Shown one piece after another: positions 37,805-46,854 of a DNA stretch of 64,000 bases; the first letter of the stretch is position 1; the number at the start of each line of letters is the position of its first letter. Location: contig JADJOX010000007.1 in the NCBI GenBank assembly GCA_016713565.1, positions 858,501 to 922,500 of the forward strand, read 5' to 3'. The notes beneath the pieces are model-generated. The model was given only the letters and a program-made list of their open reading frames with translations, ran no database searches and had not been told where the DNA came from. Source of the stretch: Ignavibacteriota bacterium. GTDB taxonomy: Bacteria; Bacteroidota; Ignavibacteria; Ignavibacteriales; Melioribacteraceae. The position numbers were made by a program, and so were the translations under genes.

Positions 37805-39658
37805 TTATTTTGATAAAATAATCTTTACTGATGTGCCTTTTGCAATTTCGCTGATAATTTTTAATTCACCGTTCATAAATGAAATTAATTTATTTGCCAA
37901 GGAAAGTCCTAAACCTGCTCCCTCATATTTTCGCGTATAACCGACTTCCTCGCCCTGTTCAAAAATCTGCAGTATTTTTTGTAGATTATTATTATCGATA
38001 CCGACGCCGTAATCTAAAATTTGGATAATTCCTTTATCCAAATTTGAAAATGTTGAAATAACGATTTTACTTTTTTCTTCGCTGTATTTAATCGCGTTAT
38101 CAATAATCTCGTTTAAGGCTCTCAGTAATTTCTCTTCATTTCCCAATACGGTATTTTTACCCGAACTAAGTTGGCAGGTTAGTTCTATAGATTTTGCTTT
38201 GGCTTCCTTAATCCAGTAGTCTTTATTCGAATTTATTATTACATTTATATCAATTTCGGCTAAATCGATTGTTTCATTGCCGGATTCTAAGAGAGAAACT
38301 TCAACAATATTATCCACAAGTTTTAATAATCTGTTAACTCCTTCTTTTAAATAAGAAGTCATTTGTGAAGATGATTCAAAATTTTTGGCTTTTACATCGT
38401 CTTCAAGAAGATCGGAATAACCGACAATAGCATTCAGCGGCGTTCTAATTTCATGCGACATATTGGCGAGGAATGTTGATTTAAGTTTATTCAAACTAAT
38501 TTCTTTTTTGTATGCATCCCTAAGTTTTCTTTCTATTTCAAGCTGTTCGGTAATATCCGTCATGTTAATTATATAAAGTTTGATATGATCGGAATTATCA
38601 TCCGTAAAAGTAATTTTGCCTAGAAATCGCTTTCCATTGTTTGATGTGTAATGAAACTGTGAATGTATTCGTTTTGAATTATTCAGATTTATGATCGCGG
38701 TTTTAATAGAAACGAGTAAATCGCTGGAAATTATTTCATCAATAATTGCGTTGGAATTTATTTCTGTTTTGCTTTCAAGAATATTTTTGTAAAAACTATT
38801 ATTGGCATTTTCAAAAATTAAATTATTTTTTTCTTTGCGCAGAATTAATATCGGATCGGAAATATTGTTAATAATCGATTTTTGTTTTTGCTCCGAAATT
38901 TTTAACAATCTTGCCTGCTTAATATGTTCTGTAATATCATTTGCGGTTACAATAAAGCTAATAGTTCTATCGATATTGTCATGAACCGTATTAAGCCTAA
39001 TTTCTTTGTAAAAAATTTCTCCGTCATTTGAAACATTGGAAATTACTTTAACCCAATTTCTATAACTAAATATTGATGTCTGTAATTCATTTATTTCAAC
39101 CGGTGATAAGTGTTTTTTAAACACTTCGACTAAATTTTTTCCATAAACTTCTTCAATTTTTTTATGAAGGAAATTTTCAAAAGAAGTGGAAAGATAATTT
39201 ATATTTGCGTTCTTATCAGCCAGAAGAACCCCAACATTCACAGATTCCAAAGCCTGATTATAAGAATTTATTTTTTTAGTTATTCTAAGTTTGTTGTCTT
39301 GAGATTCTATATAAATAATAAAAACGTCTTCACGATTTATTATTACTTTTTCAATATTTAGTAAAAAACCGTTGTAAAAATTATTTTCATCTTTAACGGC
39401 AAAATCCGTAGAAAAGCTTGTAACCTTGCTTCTCTTTAGATTATAGAAAAGCGATTCAAGATCCGGGTCAGAATTGAATTCAAATAAATTATTACCTTCT
39501 TTGAATTTATGTTTGATTCTTGCTGAATTATTTGCATAAAGAATCAATCCGTTACTATCCGCAAGAACTACAGGTTTAGTATTTGGAAACTCTTCAAAGG
39601 ATTCAAATTTACTAATTATATCTAAATCGAAATAGGAATAATTTAGGCTGTTTTTCAA
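37805..39658 (-). CDS. multi-PAS sensor histidine kinase
   Basis: 617 residues, no membrane helix, so cytoplasmic. At least three PAS-like segments: ~25-110 (VLADSNGLILYANNSA), ~130-245 (GVLLADKNANINYLS) and ~255-370 (ISDPILILRKEKNNLIFENA). Then HisKA with FLANMSHEIRTPLNAIVGYS and a HATPase with N box LNEIIDNAIKYSEE, G1 LDYGVGIDNN and G2 GAGLGLSLAN. All kinase residues are present, unlike the related protein at 55129. Probably cognate to a nearby receiver (40381 or 42804). It lies four bases after the 216-residue orphan gene. Confidence 0.9.
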   Translation of the reverse strand: MKNSLNYSYFDLDIISKFESFEEFPNTKPVVLADSNGLILYANNSARIKHKFKEGNNLFEFNSDPDLESLFYNLKRSKVTSFSTDFAVKDENNFYNGFLLNIEKVIINREDVFIIYIESQDNKLRITKKINSYNQALESVNVGVLLADKNANINYLSTSFENFLHKKIEEVYGKNLVEVFKKHLSPVEINELQTSIFSYRNWVKVISNVSNDGEIFYKEIRLNTVHDNIDRTISFIVTANDITEHIKQARLLKISEQKQKSIINNISDPILILRKEKNNLIFENANNSFYKNILESKTEINSNAIIDEIISSDLLVSIKTAIINLNNSKRIHSQFHYTSNNGKRFLGKITFTDDNSDHIKLYIINMTDITEQLEIERKLRDAYKKEISLNKLKSTFLANMSHEIRTPLNAIVGYSDLLEDDVKAKNFESSSQMTSYLKEGVNRLLKLVDNIVEVSLLESGNETIDLAEIDINVIINSNKDYWIKEAKAKSIELTCQLSSGKNTVLGNEEKLLRALNEIIDNAIKYSEEKSKIVISTFSNLDKGIIQILDYGVGIDNNNLQKILQIFEQGEEVGYTRKYEGAGLGLSLANKLISFMNGELKIISEIAKGTSVKIILSK

Positions 39659-39662
39659 ATTT

Positions 39663-40313
39663 TTAATTTGTATTTATGATATCAATTTTCTGAATAATAA
39701 TCGGAATATTCGGTTGGCTTTTTAGGATAAAATTTCTTTTAATTTTATCCATATTTTTAGTTGAAATAAATGTATATATAACTTTAAGAATATAGTTCAG
39801 TTCACTAAAAATGCCATTTTCCAATCCGAAAGTGAGCTCCTCGAAGTAATTATTCAGCAATGTTAAATTAGATTCTTGCGCTTCAATTCTGTTAAAAAAA
39901 CGATTAAGTGAAGCGATTTCAATCCGTTCGGGGATAGCTAAAATATTTATTTCATCTTTTTTAACCGCAATAACCGTTTCATAATTTACATTTGTAAAAT
40001 CCTTTATTCCAGGTTTCTGAATTGAAAATTCTTGATAATGTTCCGTATAAAGTTCATTAAAATTTATAATTGTGAAAAATTCCGTATCATCAACAAGAAA
40101 GTGGAAAAGCATTTCATCATCCGAAGGATATTCGAGATTGAGGATTTTCCAATTTATTTGAGACATTAATTTTGCTAACGGCGAAAAAAGTGCTGAATCT
40201 TTTTTTTGTTTATTGTAATCATTTGCGTGAATTATATATGGATTTACGGCATGAACCTTTGATCCGCTTTTAAACTTATCTTGTGGATTAATATTTAAAA
40301 TTTTTTCTAACAT
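39663..40313 (-). CDS. uncharacterised protein in the motility signalling group
   Basis: 216 residues, not recognised. No signal peptide, membrane helix or Cys-rich motif. Acidic and hydrophobic mix with segments such as SPLAKLMSQINWKILNLEY and FFTIINFNELY, and a helical C-terminal half from RIEIASLNRFFNRIEAQ. It lies between a receiver-DHp protein (67 bases upstream) and a multi-PAS kinase (four bases downstream), which suggests a role in the same signalling chain. No homology-based function can be offered. Confidence 0.7.
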   Translation of the reverse strand: MLEKILNINPQDKFKSGSKVHAVNPYIIHANDYNKQKKDSALFSPLAKLMSQINWKILNLEYPSDDEMLFHFLVDDTEFFTIINFNELYTEHYQEFSIQKPGIKDFTNVNYETVIAVKKDEINILAIPERIEIASLNRFFNRIEAQESNLTLLNNYFEELTFGLENGIFSELNYILKVIYTFISTKNMDKIKRNFILKSQPNIPIIIQKIDIINTN

Positions 40314-40380
40314 TTCTCACCTAAATCTATAATCGAAAAGGCATGAAATAAGTTTAATGAATAAAATGCCGTAAAGACGT

Positions 40381-41034
40381 CTATAATTTTATCATTTTAT
40401 TGCTTAAGGCGTAATCCGTAATTTCAGGATTCCTTAAATTTTGAAGGTCCTTAACAAATTCTTGAATTCTTTTAAGCGATTCTTCAATCACATAAAAATC
40501 ATCATTGAATTTTTCTTTGGTGGAATCGATTTCATCTTTTAAAGATTCAACCGACATCTTTAAACTGCTGAGCGGATTATTGATCTTATGCCCGATTGTA
40601 CACGCTAATTCTATAATTGCTTTATCATGCTCAATATTTTTTAATTCATTTTGAAGATTGTGAATTCGAATTCCGGATCTAATCCTGGCAACCAGTTCTT
40701 GATTATCGATCGGCTTAACTAAATAATCATCGGCACCTGTATCTAATCCTTCAACTCTATCTTTTAATGAGGTTCTGGCGGTAAGTAAAATAAAGTAAAT
40801 TAATTTGTATTCTTCTTTGCTTTTAATAATGTTGCAAAGCTCAATTCCGTTCAATTTAGGCATTGTCCAATCAGCTAAAATAATTGAAGGTTTAAAATCT
40901 CCAATAATTTCTAATGCTTCTTCGCCATTATTAACGCTTTTGATTTCATAACCGTTTTTAACGAGAAGTCTTTCATATATAAATCTTGAATCTTCTTCAT
41001 CTTCAACGATCAATATTTTATTTTTTTCTGCCAT
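40381..41034 (-). CDS. response regulator receiver joined to a DHp-like helix pair, no ATPase domain
   Basis: 217 residues. Receiver domain 5-122: acidic pair EDEE, phospho-acceptor Asp55 (LADWTMPKLNG), T85 and K107 (YLVKPID). Residues ~128-205 form a helical hairpin resembling a histidine-kinase dimerisation domain with an H-box, TIGHKINNPLSSLKMS (His149). Canonical HEINNPL becomes HKINNPL, and no N, G1 or G2 ATPase motifs follow. The His could take phosphate from a kinase or receiver, or the helices could simply dimerise. Upstream of it are 135 bases separating it from motB. Confidence 0.85.
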   Translation of the reverse strand: MAEKNKILIVEDEEDSRFIYERLLVKNGYEIKSVNNGEEALEIIGDFKPSIILADWTMPKLNGIELCNIIKSKEEYKLIYFILLTARTSLKDRVEGLDTGADDYLVKPIDNQELVARIRSGIRIHNLQNELKNIEHDKAIIELACTIGHKINNPLSSLKMSVESLKDEIDSTKEKFNDDFYVIEESLKRIQEFVKDLQNLRNPEITDYALSNKMIKL

Positions 41035-41169
41035 TTAACCTAAAGGATAAAACTTTTAATTGATTTTTTGTATTTGGAATTTAGCTAACAAATTTTTAAC
41101 AAACTATATTAAAAGCTAAGTATTTTTTCAGTTTATGTCCACAAATTTGAAGCAGAAATGAAAGCGGGC

Positions 41170-41937
41170 TTAATTAGAATATTTTACAATTATGCTGATT
41201 CTGCGATTTACAACGTCGTTGGGATCCGCGGTATTTCTTAATCTGTTATCTGCGTATCCTCTTATTTCATCAATTCGGTTTGATTGCAAACCGCTCTCAA
41301 TTAAGGCACGTCTTGCGGAATTTGCTCTGTCGGCACTCAATTCATAATTTGAATATCCGGCATGCCCGTTGGGAAATGGTCTTGCGTCAGTATGACCTTC
41401 AACAACAATCTTATTATTTATTTGAGACATCTGCTTTCCGATTATCGTAAGAATTGATTTTGCATTTTCATTAAGCGTAGAAGTTCCCACTTCAAAAAAA
41501 GCATCATTATTGGATTCCATAATTTCAATTCGTAAACCTTCGTCGGTTACTTCAATATCAATTTGATTAATGAGATCTTTAAAATCCTGATCTTTTAAAT
41601 TATCAAGAAGTTCTTTTCCCATTTCTTCTAATCTTTCTTTCTCAATTTCTTTCTTTTGTAATTCAGTCAATGGCGCGGGTGTAGCGCTCTGTTTTCCCAT
41701 GCCTTTTATCGCGCTTGGTCCATTGCCTACACCAAAACCGCTGGGATCATTAAAGTATCCGGCAATATTATCTTTTACGGCTTGATCCTGACCGAGAATC
41801 CAAAGAACAATAAACAAAGCCATCATAGCAGTAACAAAATCGGCATATGCAACTTTCCAAGCCCCGCCGTGATGACCATGACCGCCGGCTATGATTTTCT
41901 TAACAATTATCGGTTTGTCATTGTTCTGATCTGCCAT
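41170..41937 (-). CDS. motB: flagellar stator protein MotB, E. coli type
   Basis: 255 residues. A His/Gly-rich N-terminus, then GGAWKVAYADFVTAMMALF with the ion-binding Asp33 in the single membrane helix. A plug/linker region comes before a C-terminal OmpA-like peptidoglycan-binding domain (IVVEGHTDARPFPNG, SADRANSARRALIESG). The WKVAYADFVTAMMA helix is the E. coli/proton-type form. The start overlaps the motA stop by one base (TAATG). Forms the torque-generating stator with the 41937 MotA. Confidence 0.94.
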   Translation of the reverse strand: MADQNNDKPIIVKKIIAGGHGHHGGAWKVAYADFVTAMMALFIVLWILGQDQAVKDNIAGYFNDPSGFGVGNGPSAIKGMGKQSATPAPLTELQKKEIEKERLEEMGKELLDNLKDQDFKDLINQIDIEVTDEGLRIEIMESNNDAFFEVGTSTLNENAKSILTIIGKQMSQINNKIVVEGHTDARPFPNGHAGYSNYELSADRANSARRALIESGLQSNRIDEIRGYADNRLRNTADPNDVVNRRISIIVKYSN

Positions 41938-42794
41938 TACTCTGATTTACCTCTTAGATAATTTTCCAACTCGGAAAATGATGGTCGTGTGTGAGAATTT
42001 ATTGTTCTTCTTCCCACTTCAACAGCAACAATCGGCGGATTGCCTTTTGCATACGCAATAACACATTCTTTTATTGTTTCTAAATATCTAACTTCACCCT
42101 CTATCATGTGCTCAATATTTGTGGCTAAAGGTCCAACAAATCCGTACGACATAAGCACCCCCAAGAACGTACCAACCAAAGCGGCGGCAACGTGATGACC
42201 AACTGCTTCAGCACCGTCATTAATACTTCCCATTGTTACAATTATTCCTAAAACTGCGGCAACAATTCCCAATGCAGGAAATGCGTCGCCTAATTTACTT
42301 AATAGAGCATACGTAGGGTGAGTTTCGGTTTTATAGGTTTTAATTTCTATATCCATTAATGCTTCAACTTCATGAGGAGGAACGCCTCCGGAAAGCATTA
42401 CTTTTAAAGTATCGCAAAGAAAAGTAATGGCGGTTTTATTTTTTACTAATTTGGGATCAGATTTAAATACATCACTTTCAGTAGGATTTTCTATATGTTT
42501 TTCAATTGCCAGCAATCCGTCTCTTTGCGCTAATAGAAATAGATCATATAATGCTTTTAAGAGTGCTAAATTTTCTGGTTTTGAATGATGCTTATGACTA
42601 ATTGCTTTAGGAATTGCGCCAACAATATTTTTAATATCATCCAAAGATGCGGAAATTAATAAGCTGCCTATTGCAGCGCCTCCGATTGTTATAAATTCAG
42701 ACGGCTGAACCAATACCAATAATTGACCGCCCGCCATTGAAAAACCCACTATTAAGCTTGCCAGAACTACTACCGCACCAATTATTATAAACAT
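41937..42794 (-). CDS. motA: flagellar stator protein MotA, E. coli type
   Basis: 285 residues, the longer E. coli-like form. Four membrane helices: two near the N-terminus (FIIIGAVVVLASLIVGFSMAG, EFITIGGAAIGSLLI) and two after the cytoplasmic loop (FPALGIVAAVLGIIVTMGSI, LVGTFLGVLMSYGFVGP). The cytoplasmic segment contains the charged region that contacts FliG. Ten bases downstream of the 42804 receiver gene. A second, differently typed pair lies at 44152-45602. Confidence 0.94.
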   Translation of the reverse strand: MFIIIGAVVVLASLIVGFSMAGGQLLVLVQPSEFITIGGAAIGSLLISASLDDIKNIVGAIPKAISHKHHSKPENLALLKALYDLFLLAQRDGLLAIEKHIENPTESDVFKSDPKLVKNKTAITFLCDTLKVMLSGGVPPHEVEALMDIEIKTYKTETHPTYALLSKLGDAFPALGIVAAVLGIIVTMGSINDGAEAVGHHVAAALVGTFLGVLMSYGFVGPLATNIEHMIEGEVRYLETIKECVIAYAKGNPPIVAVEVGRRTINSHTRPSFSELENYLRGKSE

Positions 42795-42803
42795 AATTTA
42801 TTG

Positions 42804-43505
42804 TCAAATTTTAGTTATTAAATTCTGATTATTTATTTTGTTTAGTTCATGTGATATTTGTTTTATAATCAATTCAGCGAACATCCAATCAGATGGTTTT
42901 TGAAATTCCTTCTGCAATAAATCATTAAACAAATTTTTTACCATAGATTGTTTTTCATTATTACTGTAATCTCTTAAAATTTTGACGGTATCTTTTAAAA
43001 CTTTCGGTTCTCTGCCTTCAATTGAATTTTCCAGTATTGATTTGTATTCTTCAAATTTTTCAAATACTTCTATTTTTTCATCTTTAGTTTCAATTGGTAA
43101 CTCACATTCATTCTCAAAATCAAAACATTCTTTATTCAAAAGTTCGTTAACGGCCGCTTTTAACTGCTTAATATTAATTGGTTTTGCTAAAACTCTGTCG
43201 GCGCCCGCTTCAATTGCCGCAATTACATTATTTCTTCCGGCATTTGCGCTAATTACTATAACCGGTATATCTTTAATATCGTTCAGCACTTTTTTTAACT
43301 GAAGCATTTTGATACCGTCAATATTCGGCATCATCAAATCCAAAAAAATTATATCCGGCTTAAACTCCGCCGAATCTTGAATTCCCTCGTAACCGTTGGA
43401 ACTGGTTTTTACAACAAACCCGTATCTTTCCAACAATGTTTTTAGATATTGTAGTATCGAATAATTATCATCAATTATTAACACTTTAATATTATTTTTA
43501 ATCAT
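42804..43505 (-). CDS. response regulator with uncharacterised helical output region
   Basis: 233 residues. Receiver 6-125 with IDDNYS, Asp in IIFLDLMMPNIDG, VISANAG and Lys in VLAKPINIKQ. The C-terminal ~105 residues are charged and helical, with no DNA-binding, GGDEF or HD motif; it may act by protein contact. It overlaps the csrA stop by eight bases and precedes motA, so it could tie the motor to a kinase such as the one at 37805. Cognate kinase and output are not known. Confidence 0.85.
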   Translation of the reverse strand: MIKNNIKVLIIDDNYSILQYLKTLLERYGFVVKTSSNGYEGIQDSAEFKPDIIFLDLMMPNIDGIKMLQLKKVLNDIKDIPVIVISANAGRNNVIAAIEAGADRVLAKPINIKQLKAAVNELLNKECFDFENECELPIETKDEKIEVFEKFEEYKSILENSIEGREPKVLKDTVKILRDYSNNEKQSMVKNLFNDLLQKEFQKPSDWMFAELIIKQISHELNKINNQNLITKI

Positions 43506-43746
43506 TTTTTTTGAACTTATTTATCTTAAATGATTTTAGATTTTCGGGAATTTCTTTATTTAGTTTAGCCGTTGAATTTTTGTTATTCTCAATTATCTGC
43601 TGATAAACTTCCTCTCTAAAAATTGCCACATCTTTTTCGGCTTCAATTCCTATTTTAACTTGATTATCTGAAATTGAGATTATATTTAGAATTATGTTGT
43701 TGCCAATTCTTATTTTTTGATTTTCTTTTCTCGTTAGTATTAGCAT
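43498..43746 (-). CDS. csrA: carbon storage / translational regulator CsrA
   Basis: 82 residues. N-terminus MLILTRKENQKIRIGNN and QVKIGIEAEKDVAIFREEVY with the RNA-binding Arg, both near-invariant CsrA features. The C-terminal ~25 residues are an extra Lys/Asn-rich tail. It represses translation of flagellin and other mRNAs by binding GGA hairpins. fliW lies ten bases upstream; the pair normally forms a flagellin-CsrA-FliW switch. The stop overlaps the 42804 receiver gene. Confidence 0.96.
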   Translation of the reverse strand: MLILTRKENQKIRIGNNIILNIISISDNQVKIGIEAEKDVAIFREEVYQQIIENNKNSTAKLNKEIPENLKSFKINKFKKND

Positions 43747-43756
43747 TTTATTATAC

Positions 43757-44140
43757 TCAATTATTTACAAAAAGTGGAAAGTCTAAGGGTAATTCTTCAC
43801 TTTCGGATATTTTTTGAAACCCGATTTTAGCGTCATAATTTATATAAACCGGAGCTTTAAGATTTATTGTGATGTTTGCCGGATTTTTATCCAATTTAAC
43901 AATTCCAAACGGTTCCAAATCATTTTCTTTCTTTGCGTCTTCGTTAAGAAGTTCAATTGGGAAAAGCGGAAAAATTATTTCGGGCTGTTCTACGGATGTT
44001 AGCCATGAAAAGTAACTTTCTTTTTCGGTGATTAAAATAAAATTACTCAATTCTTCAAAGCCAATTATACCGTCTTTGAATTTGAATATTGAATCTTCAT
44101 TATACTCAATTTCACCAAATTGTTTGTTCTGAATTTTCAT
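43757..44140 (-). CDS. fliW: flagellar assembly factor FliW
   Basis: 127 residues. FliW signature blocks FKDGIIGFEELSNFILI, SWLTSVEQPEIIFPLFP and NITINLKAPVYINYDAKIG are present. It binds flagellin and CsrA alternately, so free flagellin releases CsrA repression. Placed between motB (44152) and csrA as is common. Length is slightly under the ~145 usual, through a shorter tail. Confidence 0.95.
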   Translation of the reverse strand: MKIQNKQFGEIEYNEDSIFKFKDGIIGFEELSNFILITEKESYFSWLTSVEQPEIIFPLFPIELLNEDAKKENDLEPFGIVKLDKNPANITINLKAPVYINYDAKIGFQKISESEELPLDFPLFVNN

Positions 44141-44151
44141 ATTTTTTTCTC

Positions 44152-44805
44152 TTATTTGTTTAAAATTACAATATCAACTCTTCTGTTTAAAGATCGGGAT
44201 TCAGGAGTATCGTTTGCTGCAACGGGCTTAAATTCTGAATTACCGACAACAGAAACTCGTTCCTGCTTCATACCCTGCTCATGCATTAAGTAATAAGCTG
44301 TATTAGTCGCTCTTGCCATTGATAAATGCCAGTTAGATGGAAATTCTGCCGTTTCAATCGGAACATTATCCGTATGTCCTTCTATCCTTATATCATTTGG
44401 TAATGTTTTTAAAAGTTGAGCCATTTTATTTAAAATCGGTTTTGATTCTTCGGATAATTCCGCATTACCCGAATTGAATAATATATTATCCAAAATACTT
44501 ATAACAATTCCTCTTTCGTTTTCTACAATTTTAATATTATTCGCGTAGCCGTATTCTTTTACGAAACTTTCAATTGATGTTTTTAATTTATCTTTTCCGT
44601 CGCTTAAATCAATAATATCAGATTTTGTTTGCTGTTCTATGACTTTTGGATTTCCAAAATAGTCGCCCATATTTTCCATCATCTTTTCATATTTGGCAAC
44701 ATCAACATTCGAAATTGCATAAAGAATTATAAACAAACCAAGCAGCAATGTTATTAAATCGGCATAAGTAAGTAGATAACGTTCAGGATTTGATTCTTCA
44801 AGCAA
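44152..44805 (-). CDS. motB: flagellar stator protein MotB/PomB, second type
   Basis: 217 residues from a TTG at 44803-44805. The membrane helix is NPERYLLTYADLITLLLGLF with ion-binding Asp; the OmpA-like domain has IRIEGHTDNVPIETAEF and HLSMARATNTAYYL. This helix resembles Bacillus MotB/PomB forms and not the 41170 copy. The ATG at 44967 would overlap motA by 145 bases and adds basic, unconserved residues, so I prefer the TTG; its ribosome binding site is weak, leaving the start uncertain. Pairs with the 44823 MotA. Confidence 0.88.
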   Translation of the reverse strand: MLEESNPERYLLTYADLITLLLGLFIILYAISNVDVAKYEKMMENMGDYFGNPKVIEQQTKSDIIDLSDGKDKLKTSIESFVKEYGYANNIKIVENERGIVISILDNILFNSGNAELSEESKPILNKMAQLLKTLPNDIRIEGHTDNVPIETAEFPSNWHLSMARATNTAYYLMHEQGMKQERVSVVGNSEFKPVAANDTPESRSLNRRVDIVILNK

Positions 44806-44822
44806 TTCTGAAGTGTCTTCGT

Positions 44823-45602
44823 CTATCTTACGCCTATTGAGCCTTGTTCTTTTTGAGGTAAGTAACTCATTAGTCTGGATTTGACTATCGAGGGAATTTC
44901 CCCACTTTGTATAGCCATCACTCCTTCTAATGAAAGCTCCATCATATGTTTTTCGTCTAAGTGGCATTGTTTTAATTTATCTGCTATTGGTAACCAAATT
45001 AAGTTTGCGCTAAGTATTCCCCATAATGTTGCAATAAACGCCGATGCAATATTATGTATTAATGTATTTGGATCTTTTCCGGCATTTGCCAGTGTCATAA
45101 TCAATCCCATAACAGTTCCAATAATTCCCATCGTCGGCGCGTATCCGCCCATTTTACTGAACATAGAAATATTTTGATTATGCCTATTTGCCATCGCTCT
45201 CATTTCACCGAATGCGATTAACTCTAATTGTTCAATATCCGTACCATCCATTACAAAGTTCATCATTTTCTTTGGAAACGGATATATTAATCTGTTCAAA
45301 TTGTTTTGAATCGAAAGAATTCCTTCTTGCCGGCTTTTTACGGCAACATTTACAAAACCATCAATTAACTGATGAATATCATACTTTGGCGGAAAATAAG
45401 CCAACTTTATTAGTGAAATAATTTTTTTAAATTTAGTAATTCCCACGCCAATAATTGTCGCGGAAAAAGTTCCTCCAAAAACGATTAACATTGCGGGAAG
45501 CAAAAATAATGTATTAAACGAACCGCCTTCAATTAAAAAAGCGCCGAATATTGAAATAAATCCGAGCAATAAGCCGTATATGCTTCCGCTTTTTCTCAAC
45601 AT
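44823..45602 (-). CDS. motA: flagellar stator protein MotA/PomA, second type
   Basis: 259 residues, the shorter PomA/Bacillus MotA form. N-terminal helices IYGLLLGFISIFGAFLIEGG and FLLPAMLIVFGGTFSATII, cytoplasmic loop beginning FPPKYDIHQLIDG, and later helices YAPTMGIIGTVMGLIMTL and HNIASAFIATLWGILSAN. Its start overlaps the flgL stop by one base. Distinct in length and helix sequence from the 41937 MotA, so these are two stator lineages and not a recent duplication. Confidence 0.93.
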   Translation of the reverse strand: MLRKSGSIYGLLLGFISIFGAFLIEGGSFNTLFLLPAMLIVFGGTFSATIIGVGITKFKKIISLIKLAYFPPKYDIHQLIDGFVNVAVKSRQEGILSIQNNLNRLIYPFPKKMMNFVMDGTDIEQLELIAFGEMRAMANRHNQNISMFSKMGGYAPTMGIIGTVMGLIMTLANAGKDPNTLIHNIASAFIATLWGILSANLIWLPIADKLKQCHLDEKHMMELSLEGVMAIQSGEIPSIVKSRLMSYLPQKEQGSIGVR

Positions 45603-46852
45603 TACATATAATCCAAAAGAGATTTAGGTAAAACCATAGATGATATTTTATAGCTTATATCTAAAACATATTGCGAATTTTCAAGGTCCAATAATGCTCT
45701 TGCAACGTCAACATCTTTTTCAGATGAGAGAAGATCCTTAAGTTCAATTTCTTTGTTCAATAAAATTTCTTTAGTAGAATTTAATTTATTGGAAATTCCT
45801 CCGGCTTCCGATAGCTTATCTAAAAGCAATTGATTAAAATCCGATACTATTTTTTGCTGTTCATCCGTCGGTTTTTCTCCTGCTAATAATTTCTCCTTAA
45901 TTCCAATAAGCGTATTAAATATATCTGCTTTTTGATTCAATGTTGAATTCAAGTTCGCCGAAGAATTTTTTTCTTTTATTGAATTCAAATCCAAAACAAA
46001 ATCAATTTTATTGTCCGAGTTTTGTATTTTAATTTCTCCAAAAACACTGCTTCCAATCGACTTAAACTCACCTGTCTCCGAATCAAAAGTAATATCGGAA
46101 ACCGTATCGTTAGAAATAACATTGGAATCTTTGTCAACAATATTGTAATTCAAATTATAAGTATTTGCCGCAGTTGAAGTATAAGTTAAATTTAATGTAT
46201 ATTCGTTACCATCGGAATCATAAATTTTATTTGAAGTTGTTTGGTCAGTACCAATTCCGGCACTAGAATTCAAATTTCCTTTTTGTTCAACTACGCTTAA
46301 AAATAAATCCTTTCCCGATATATTAAATTTTTCGGTTATACTCGACGCTATTTTAACGTTTCTATCGCCGCCTATATGATCATTATTTGTAACAACAACG
46401 TTGTTGGCTTTATCGTAATAAAACGGTTTTATTCCGCTTTCTGTTCCGCCAAAATTATATTGACCGTTAAAGCTGCTGTTTGCCAAATCAACCAAAATAT
46501 TTAAAGCCGAATCAATACTGGAAGCAAACGAATCAAGTTGATCGGAAACTATTGCAGAATTGACATTGGTCAATTGCACCATTACATCCTGAACGGTTGT
46601 CTGCATGCTTTCCATAGATAATATTGAATCGTCAATCATGGATAAGCCGTAATCAATATTACTTTTATAAGTATCAAGATTGCTGATTTGATTCTGCAGT
46701 CTCATTATCCTTGAATTACTTAAAGGATTATCAGAGGGTTTATTAACCTTACTTTGTGTGGTTAATTGATTTTGTATTTCTGCAAGCAAACTTTTATTTC
46801 TGCTTAAGTTCTTCATAAAATTTGTCTGCAGCATTGTATCCGGAACTCGCAT
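45602..46852 (-). CDS. flgL: flagellar hook-associated protein 3
   Basis: 416 residues. Flagellin-like coiled-coil N-terminus (MRVPDTMLQTNFMKNLSRN, VNKPSDNPLSNSRIMRL) and C-terminus (DVARALLDLENSQYVLDISY). The variable middle region (~130-330) forms the exposed domain. FlgL is the junction protein between FlgK and the filament. The gene is two bases downstream of flgK. A flagellin itself is not in the window. Confidence 0.92.
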   Translation of the reverse strand: MRVPDTMLQTNFMKNLSRNKSLLAEIQNQLTTQSKVNKPSDNPLSNSRIMRLQNQISNLDTYKSNIDYGLSMIDDSILSMESMQTTVQDVMVQLTNVNSAIVSDQLDSFASSIDSALNILVDLANSSFNGQYNFGGTESGIKPFYYDKANNVVVTNNDHIGGDRNVKIASSITEKFNISGKDLFLSVVEQKGNLNSSAGIGTDQTTSNKIYDSDGNEYTLNLTYTSTAANTYNLNYNIVDKDSNVISNDTVSDITFDSETGEFKSIGSSVFGEIKIQNSDNKIDFVLDLNSIKEKNSSANLNSTLNQKADIFNTLIGIKEKLLAGEKPTDEQQKIVSDFNQLLLDKLSEAGGISNKLNSTKEILLNKEIELKDLLSSEKDVDVARALLDLENSQYVLDISYKISSMVLPKSLLDYM

Positions 46853-46854
46853 AT

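Noticed and set aside
44806..44967. Upstream ATG extension of the second motB
   Set aside because: Would overlap motA by 145 bases and encodes unconserved basic residues; I used the TTG at 44805, although its ribosome binding site is weak.
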